NCBI GenBank assembly: GCA_014155875.1
Contig: JACEFZ010012647.1
Coordinates: 327,001-391,000, forward strand
From: Cepaea nemoralis
Lineage: Eukaryota; Mollusca; Gastropoda; Stylommatophora; Helicidae
Direction: 5' to 3'
Length of the DNA stretch: 64,000 bases
The translations under genes were made by a program, and so were the position numbers. Of the stretch, positions 57,807 through 64,000 are shown in pieces (the first letter of the stretch is position 1; every line of letters starts with the position of its first letter). A model generated the notes under the pieces. That model searched no databases. It saw nothing but the letters and a program-made list of their open reading frames with translations, and was not told the DNA's origin.

Positions 57807-58241
57807 TGGATTTACATACTACTCAACACTTCAAGTTTATGTGACCGTTTAGTTAGTGAAATGAGGAATTCTTTGTGATATGTGATGGTAAGAGCAGCCG
57901 TTTTTGAATGTTACCAATTATCGACCACGTCAGCGTGAGAATTAGCCATGCGGGGCTAACAAGTGATAATCACCACGCACGCCCTACAGAAGGGCCGGCG
58001 CTTTTATTTACTCCATTATTGTGCTGAATTTACACACTCTCAACTGTCAAGTTTATGTGACTGTTTATTTAGTTAAATGAAGATTTCATTGTGACACGTG
58101 AGGGTAAGATCATCCATTTTTGAATTTTTACCAATTATTGATTCACGACAACGTGAGACTTAACTATGTGTGACTAGCAAGAAATAAGCGCCACGCACGA
58201 CTACAGAAAGGCCTGCAGTTTTATTTACTCCTTGCCTTGTC
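57807..58241 (+). repeat. two 216-bp tandem monomers in the 5' region of the CR1-like element
   Basis: TCAAGTTTATGTGAC recurs 216 bp apart (57832 and 58048) and TTTTATTTACTCC 217 bp apart (58002 and 58219). The two copies align throughout, at about 75-80% identity, and the second runs directly into the coding region. Confidence 0.85.
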
Positions 58242-58261
58242 GAGCTGCCTATATTGCCAAC

Positions 58262-58624
58262 ATGTCCTCCAACTTACGATCATCAACTGTGTCAAAGCGA
58301 TGTGAAAATGTAAACAAAAACAAGACGGGTCAAAAGTTAGTTAGCACGCCAGCTCAGCGACTGAATCGATCATCTTCATCGCCAACATCCATCACGTTGT
58401 CTAGTGAACAATCTAGTGAACTAGTAGACACTGATGTCCAGCTGGACAAACAACACAATTCGCCAGCTCAATCTTATGAAACTAACACATCACCTTCAAA
58501 GACGCTTTCTTCGGCCGAAACACAGAGCCACAATGATTGTTGTCGTGATCTAATTCAGGCTTTGGAGACGAGGTTAAAAGATTTTATTACCAACAACACC
58601 ACTAACATTATTGCGGAGTTTTAA
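58262..58624 (+). CDS. CR1-like element, ORF1 N-terminal part, ended by a single in-frame stop
   Basis: ATG at 58262 (MSSNLRSSTVSKRCENVNKN) is the first Met in a frame also open upstream. Low-complexity, Ser/Thr/Gln-rich and basic at first, then an amphipathic stretch, LIQALETRLKDFITNNTTN. TAA at 58622-58624 interrupts; the same frame continues at once with YILLREEIRILKEEKETF, a charged heptad-like helix with no further stop for 978 codons. The two sides therefore look like one coiled-coil ORF1 protein cut by a nonsense change. ORF1 proteins of this group bind element RNA. I report the part before the stop here and the rest as the next entry. Confidence 0.6.
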   Translation: MSSNLRSSTVSKRCENVNKNKTGQKLVSTPAQRLNRSSSSPTSITLSSEQSSELVDTDVQLDKQHNSPAQSYETNTSPSKTLSSAETQSHNDCCRDLIQALETRLKDFITNNTTNIIAEF

Positions 58625-61558
58625 AAAGAATACATTCTTCTTCGAGAGGAAATCCGAATTCTTAAAGAAGAGAAGGAGACTTTTAAAACATCCATACATG
58701 CCTTGAAACTAAAGCGTGCACAGTCATTTCATAAAAGTGCACAAACAGAAAGTAGCCATGGTGTTGTAGATGCGTGTGTTACCAGTGAATGTTCGTCGCA
58801 TAATGACATACAGATAGTTTCTACAAGCAACAAAACCACTACTAAACCTGTAGAACGCACACCATCTATCTACCCCATCGATGTGCATGTCAGCAACAGG
58901 TTCCAGGCCTTAAGTGTAGACTCTCCAGCAGCAGACTTGGAATCACAGAGCTCAGTCGTTACCACTACTGGATATCAACAACCAACGCAAATAGAAAGCT
59001 ATAATAAACAAGAACACAAGAAAGACGACAGTGACCAGTGGCAACAACAGTCCAAGCGGACACGCCAGCAGCGTGAAATAACCATAGATCATAGTGCAAC
59101 ACATGTCGTCATTGGAGACTCCCTGCTGAAGGGAATCTATAGTGATCGCATGTCATCTTCTGACAGCGAATCAACTTCAATCTACCCTGTACCAGGCGCT
59201 GACATTGACAGGCTGACCGCTACACTGCGACGATTCCAAGTGAACGACCGAATTAGGAGAGCAACAGTCCATATTGGTGTTAATGACATAATGGATAATA
59301 AAATCATCAGCACCTCACAACTAGCTACATTGGAGGTGCTGTTGCGCAATAGATTTCCGAAATCATCTTTGTATATTTCATCCATCATTCCACCATGTTA
59401 CGGGTTCCAGCGTCGTACTGCCGATGTTGCTAATCTAACGTTATATAAATTCTGTAAACATAATAGCATGAACTTCATAAATAACACCCCTTACTTTACG
59501 TCACAGTTCTTACGTCATCTTTCTTACAATTTCAAACAACTAATAAACTGTCCCACAAGGGTTACTGACACATCCTCAACTATAATTGATCATATATATG
59601 TTACTTGTCCAGATAATATTATTGAATGCTCTGTTCCTGTTTGTACAGTTAGTGACCACTACCCGGTATGTTGTACATGGTCAAGAATTGGGTTCAAACC
59701 TCTTAAACATAAACATGTAAGTATCAAATTTAGGAATTATAAAGCATTCAACCAAGATTTATTTTTGCAAGACTTAAGAAAAGCAGCCCTTGATCACGTT
59801 TACCAACTTCCTGACCAGGACGATGCATTAGTTTTCTGGACGAAGACAGTCTACAATGTGTTCGATAAACACGTGCCAATCAAAGAAGTTCGAGTCATAA
59901 ATCAACATAAATCCCCATGGGTCACTAGAGAAGTGCTGGAAATCATGAGAGAGCGAGATACAGCACACAAAAATAAAGACTTCATCAATTACCGCAGACT
60001 AAGGAATAAAGTTAAATATGAAATTCGTAGGATAAAAAAAGATCATTTTAAAAATTTGATTGCAGATAATTCAAACAGTACAAATATATGGAAGGCTATT
60101 AACTTGCTAACCAATAAGAAACGCCCTACAGAATCAGCAATACCAAATTCTATAACATGCGATGAATTCAGTTGGTTCTTTCAATCAGAAATAGAGAATC
60201 TAAAGTCTTCAATACCAGACTCATCGTGTAATTTAAGTTCACTGGCATCATTCTGTGAGGAGAAGTGCGCCAGAAATATTCCCGCTGAGATTCCTTTAAT
60301 GTCTGTTGCAGACGTTTATAAATATCTCTTGAACCTCAAATCAACAAACTCACACGGCCTAGATGGTATCAGTAATAGAATTCTTCGTTGTGCTGCACCA
60401 GTCATTAGCGAGTCCTTAACGTTCATATATAACCAGTGCCTGGCCAAAAACTACTTTCCATCTGCATTTAAAATTGCTAAAGTGTTTCCGCTTATTAAAA
60501 ATGGCTCAATCGATAATAGCGTTTTGGGTAATTATAGACCTATTTCCTTACTATCATCGCTATCAAAACCACTAGAAAAACACATTCATAAAATAACGTT
60601 ACACCATTTAATTAACAATGATCTAATAATTAACAGTCAATCTGGGTTTCGACCTAAATATTCTTGCCATAGTGCTCTAACAAAAATGACCGATAACCTG
60701 CACTTAAACATCAACAACGGTAGAATTTGTGGAGCGGTGTTTGTAGACTTTAAAAAAGCTTTTGATATGGTAGATCACGATATTTTAATTAGAAAACTAA
60801 AGCAAATGAAGACAAGCACCAACATGGTGAACATAATTACGTCATTTCTATCCGACAGGCAACAAGTCGTGTCCTTCAACAACTGTCTATCAAGACCCAC
60901 ACAGCTTAATATTGGTGTGCCTCAGGGCTCAATACTAGGTCCGCTGCTTTTTGCAGTTTATATTAATGATCTTCCTTTATATATCAATACAACTTGTGAT
61001 CTATTCGCAGACGACTGTACTATATATACTAGTCAAGAAAACCGTAGTGAATTAGAGAATTCTTTACAAAAGGAACTTGATAATCTTACTAGATGGAGCA
61101 ATGAAAACCGCATGCAAATTAACATCGACAAAACCAAATCCATGCTAATAACGACCAGACAAAAACTACAGACACTAGCCATAACTGGATCACCGCTCGA
61201 ACTCCGCATGGGCACGTTACCTATAGTTAATGTGACTGAACATAAAACACTAGGGCTTTTAATAGACAGCCATTTGAACTGGAGCTCTCATGTTCACGCT
61301 CTTACCAAGAAAATAGCACAAAAAGTTTACCAACTTGCTAAAATTCAGCACTTCCTGGACGAAAGCACACGAAAAATATTCTATACATGCTATATCCAAT
61401 CACATCTCGATTACTGTTCCACAGTTTGGGATGGTTGCCCTAAATCTAATTTAAAACGACTATGTTCTCTACAAAACCGCGCTATTCGTCTGGTTTCTGA
61501 CATAAAGCACGTTGAAAGTAATAATTTGTACAGTCATCTAAGACTTCTACCACTATAA
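58625..61558 (+). CDS. CR1-like fused polyprotein: coiled coil, truncated SGNH esterase, endonuclease tail, reverse transcriptase
   Basis: Stop-free from 58625; residue numbers below count from the TTG at 58703 (951 codons). Coiled-coil segment before 58703. SGNH-hydrolase part: VVIGDSLLKGIYSD (GDSL at 138-141), VPGADIDRL, VHIGVNDIMDN (190-195). The final Asp-x-x-His block is absent; at about residue 270 the sequence passes into an endonuclease C-terminus: LINCPTRVTDTSSTIIDHIY and VSDHYPVCC (SDH at 317-319). RT: VLGNYRPISLLSSLSKPLEK (from 608), VFVDFKKAFDMVDHDIL (680), IGVPQGSILGPLLFAVYIND (738), DLFADDC with catalytic FADD at 768-771, then thumb and SHLDYCSTVWDGCPKSNL. Usually ORF1 (esterase) and ORF2 (nuclease-RT) are separate; an in-frame deletion appears to have joined them. 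Stop TAA at 61556-61558 is premature: the frame continues with recognisable KRFLFNKAKLVNKI. Confidence 0.82.
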   Translation, partial: KEYILLREEIRILKEEKETFKTSIHALKLKRAQSFHKSAQTESSHGVVDACVTSECSSHNDIQIVSTSNKTTTKPVERTPSIYPIDVHVSNRFQALSVDSPAADLESQSSVVTTTGYQQPTQIESYNKQEHKKDDSDQWQQQSKRTRQQREITIDHSATHVVIGDSLLKGIYSDRMSSSDSESTSIYPVPGADIDRLTATLRRFQVNDRIRRATVHIGVNDIMDNKIISTSQLATLEVLLRNRFPKSSLYISSIIPPCYGFQRRTADVANLTLYKFCKHNSMNFINNTPYFTSQFLRHLSYNFKQLINCPTRVTDTSSTIIDHIYVTCPDNIIECSVPVCTVSDHYPVCCTWSRIGFKPLKHKHVSIKFRNYKAFNQDLFLQDLRKAALDHVYQLPDQDDALVFWTKTVYNVFDKHVPIKEVRVINQHKSPWVTREVLEIMRERDTAHKNKDFINYRRLRNKVKYEIRRIKKDHFKNLIADNSNSTNIWKAINLLTNKKRPTESAIPNSITCDEFSWFFQSEIENLKSSIPDSSCNLSSLASFCEEKCARNIPAEIPLMSVADVYKYLLNLKSTNSHGLDGISNRILRCAAPVISESLTFIYNQCLAKNYFPSAFKIAKVFPLIKNGSIDNSVLGNYRPISLLSSLSKPLEKHIHKITLHHLINNDLIINSQSGFRPKYSCHSALTKMTDNLHLNINNGRICGAVFVDFKKAFDMVDHDILIRKLKQMKTSTNMVNIITSFLSDRQQVVSFNNCLSRPTQLNIGVPQGSILGPLLFAVYINDLPLYINTTCDLFADDCTIYTSQENRSELENSLQKELDNLTRWSNENRMQINIDKTKSMLITTRQKLQTLAITGSPLELRMGTLPIVNVTEHKTLGLLIDSHLNWSSHVHALTKKIAQKVYQLAKIQHFLDESTRKIFYTCYIQSHLDYCSTVWDGCPKSNLKRLCSLQNRAIRLVSDIKHVESNNLYSHLRLLPL

Positions 61559-61854
61559 AAGCGCTTCCTTTTCAACAAAGCCAAATTAGTGAATAAAATT
61601 ATATCTCAAAATACCCAGAGTATCTTCTGCCGCTGATTCAATCTAATGCAATGAACAGCAAGCGCCTAAATTTGTTATATGTCTCAAAGCCTAGATTGGC
61701 CCTATACAAAACATGTTTCGCCTATTCTGGTGCTCACTTATGGAATGATCTGCCTCCAGATCTGTAAACTCCAATGAGTCCCTACACATTTAACCGAAAA
61801 CTCTTTCAATACTTAATCCATACCGACTATATGCCACCATAATTCAGTTACTGG
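61559..61854 (+). pseudogene. CR1-like RT C-terminal end beyond the premature stop
   Basis: After the stop, coding similarity persists through further stops: NKAKLVNKIISQNTQSIF, RLNLLYVSKPRLALYKTC, FAYSGAHLWNDLPPDL and NRKLFQYLIHTDY, the YSGA.LWN.LP end typical of the Jockey/CR1 superfamily. At least three stops lie here. Confidence 0.75.
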
Positions 61855-61909
61855 TATAATTGATCAGTATAATTGTTCATTATAATTGTTTAACTATAAT
61901 TGTTCACTA
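61855..61909 (+). repeat. 13-14-bp tandem 3' tail (TATAATTGTTCAN)n of the CR1-like element
   Basis: Four units start at 61855, 61868, 61881 and 61895. Elements of the CR1/L2 group end in short tandem repeats rather than poly(A), which supports this being the true 3' terminus. Confidence 0.8.
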
Positions 61910-61916
61910 TATATGT

Positions 61917-62790
<874 letters not shown>

Positions 62791-62939
62791 ACGTCACATA
62801 CATTTTATGTACACATTTTTCTCCATGTTTAACATTTTTATGAGACTGCTCATGGCAAGTGTCAGTGTATGTGTGTGAGTAAAGTGTGGGAGTTTGTTCA
62901 TACTAGTTTCAATACTAACGTGAGACATTTTGTATGTGT

Positions 62940-64000
62940 CTAGATGTGAGGAAGTGTGAGTGTATGTGGATGATGTGTGTGAGTGTGGGGATATGTGTGG
63001 GTGGGGGGTGTGTGGGTGGGGGTATGCATTTGGATGGGTTGGGGTGTGTGGGTTTTGGTGGGTAGTGGTATTTGTGGGTGTTGGTGGGATGTGTGGATGG
63101 ATGTGTGGGGGTGAAAGTAGGGGTGTTGGATTGGGTGTGGGGGATGTGTGTATGGGTGGAGGATATGTGTATGGGACGGATGCAGGGGATGTGTGTTTAT
63201 GTGGGTGGAGATGTGTGGATGGTTTGAGGAAGTATGTGTGGGAGGCGGGGTTGTGTGGGTAGGGGATTGTGTTGGGTGGATTTGGGATGGAAGGGCGGGT
63301 GGGGAGAAGTGTATGGTGTGTGGGTTTGAGATATGTGTGCGGTGTGTTGGTGGGGGATGTGTGAATGATGTGTGGGTGGAGGGTATGTTTGTGGTGGTAT
63401 GGGTGGAGGATAGTGTGTGGTGTGGGGGATGTGTGTGATGGGTGTGGGGAATGTGCGTATGGGTGGGGTATATGTGTGGGTGAGCAGGGGATTGTGGTGG
63501 TTGGGGGAAGTATGTGGGGGAGTGTGGGTGGGAGATGTGTGTATGTGGATGGGGAATGTGTGGGTGGGGGTGTGTGAGTGGCTTAGGGATGTGTAGGTGG
63601 GTGAGGGAGTTGTATGTGTCGGGGTGGGATGTGTGAGTGGGTGGAGGATGTGTGTGGGGGTAGGGGTATTGTGATCGAATGATGTTTGGTTGGGAGTGGG
63701 TGGGTGGGGGTGTGTGGGTGCGTAGTGGAGGATGTATGCGTGAGTGAGTGTGTGTTGGTGGACAGGTAGGGAATGCGTGTAGTGGGTGGGGAGAGGTGTG
63801 TGGTGTGTTGGTTGGTGATATTGTGTGGGTGAGGTATGTGTGTGTGGGTGGGGGATTTTTGTGGTGTGTGAGTGGGGGTATGTGGGGTGGATGGGTAAGG
63901 GTATCTGTGTGGGTGTGGGTGGGAATATTGTGTGGTATCTGGGTGGGGGATATGTGTGTGGTGTGTAAGTGGGGATTTGTTGGTGAGGGATATGTGTGTA
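62940..64000 (+). repeat. GT-rich minisatellite, same family as 9745-10540
   Basis: Irregular GGGTGGGGGATGTGTG and GTGTGGGTGGG units continue to the window edge. The plus strand is almost devoid of C. Tryptophan/glycine/valine/cysteine-rich frames are repeat translations. Confidence 0.93.

Noticed and set aside
62960..63577. Further Cys/Gly/Trp-rich frames
   Set aside because: Same GT-rich satellite as at 9.8 kb; no signal peptide or conserved spacing.

Overview
This is eukaryotic, almost certainly animal, genomic DNA with no convincing host protein-coding gene. It is a graveyard of transposable elements laid one inside another, separated by long microsatellites and minisatellites. The mix of families seen (Tc1/mariner, piggyBac, hAT, Maverick/Polinton, Ty3/Gypsy, several non-LTR clades, tRNA-headed SINEs) and the very heavy (TA)n, (GA)n, (CA)n and GT-rich satellite load would fit a mollusc or another lophotrochozoan. 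That is an inference from repeat style, not from a diagnostic gene. To keep copies apart I use working names: LINE-D (craniofacial-development-protein-2-like RT), LINE-R (non-LTR element with a C-terminal RNase H), LINE-X, LINE-Y, LINE-Z and LINE-V (related RTE-like endonuclease/RT elements), LINE-T (Tx1/L1-like), LINE-J (Jockey/I-like with RNase H), and SINE-A, -B and -C.

Layout. 0-4.6 kb: 50-bp minisatellite, Tc1 transposase relic, LINE-D 3' half, (TA)n, 57-bp repeat. 4.6-9.5 kb: no recognisable element. 9.5-12.2 kb: LINE-R 3' end split by a GT-rich minisatellite insertion, SINE-A, LINE-V and LINE-Y 3' ends. 12.5-17.3 kb: a 39-bp minisatellite interrupted by a 1.8-kb module-built insert, then 147-bp and 51-bp arrays. 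17.4-18.4 kb: decayed Maverick/Polinton segment (integrase tail, small membrane protein, capsid-like protein). 19.7-26.4 kb: two LINE-X copies, each hit by LINE-R, the second by a 2.3-kb copy carrying an internal inversion; a piggyBac relic lies between them. 26.8-27.7 kb: long inverted repeat. 27.7-30.2 kb: LINE-J and an internally deleted hAT. 30.3-37.5 kb: LINE-Y, LINE-X, LINE-Z (with a MITE) and a near full-length LINE-Y carrying two SINEs. 38.0-44.1 kb: LINE-T holding LINE-V (itself holding LINE-R) and a mariner. 47.2-51.4 kb: LINE-X holding LINE-Y, next to a second, oppositely oriented LINE-Y holding SINE-B. 52.4 kb: LINE-R fragment. 54.9-56.6 kb: Ty3/Gypsy-type pol with integrase upstream of RT. 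57.4-61.9 kb: a CR1-like retrotransposon with a long open frame that fuses an esterase domain to RT. 61.9-64 kb: GA/GT-rich satellite.

The strongest evidence is architectural. At least eight insertions can be bounded by matching target-site duplications read directly from the sequence. These give a relative order of insertion and show that older LINE copies served as landing sites for younger ones. Every element inspected carries stops, frameshifts or lost catalytic residues, so I expect no autonomous activity. The most complete coding frames are those of the CR1-like element (about 58.3-61.6 kb) and the hAT relic (29.1-30.0 kb).
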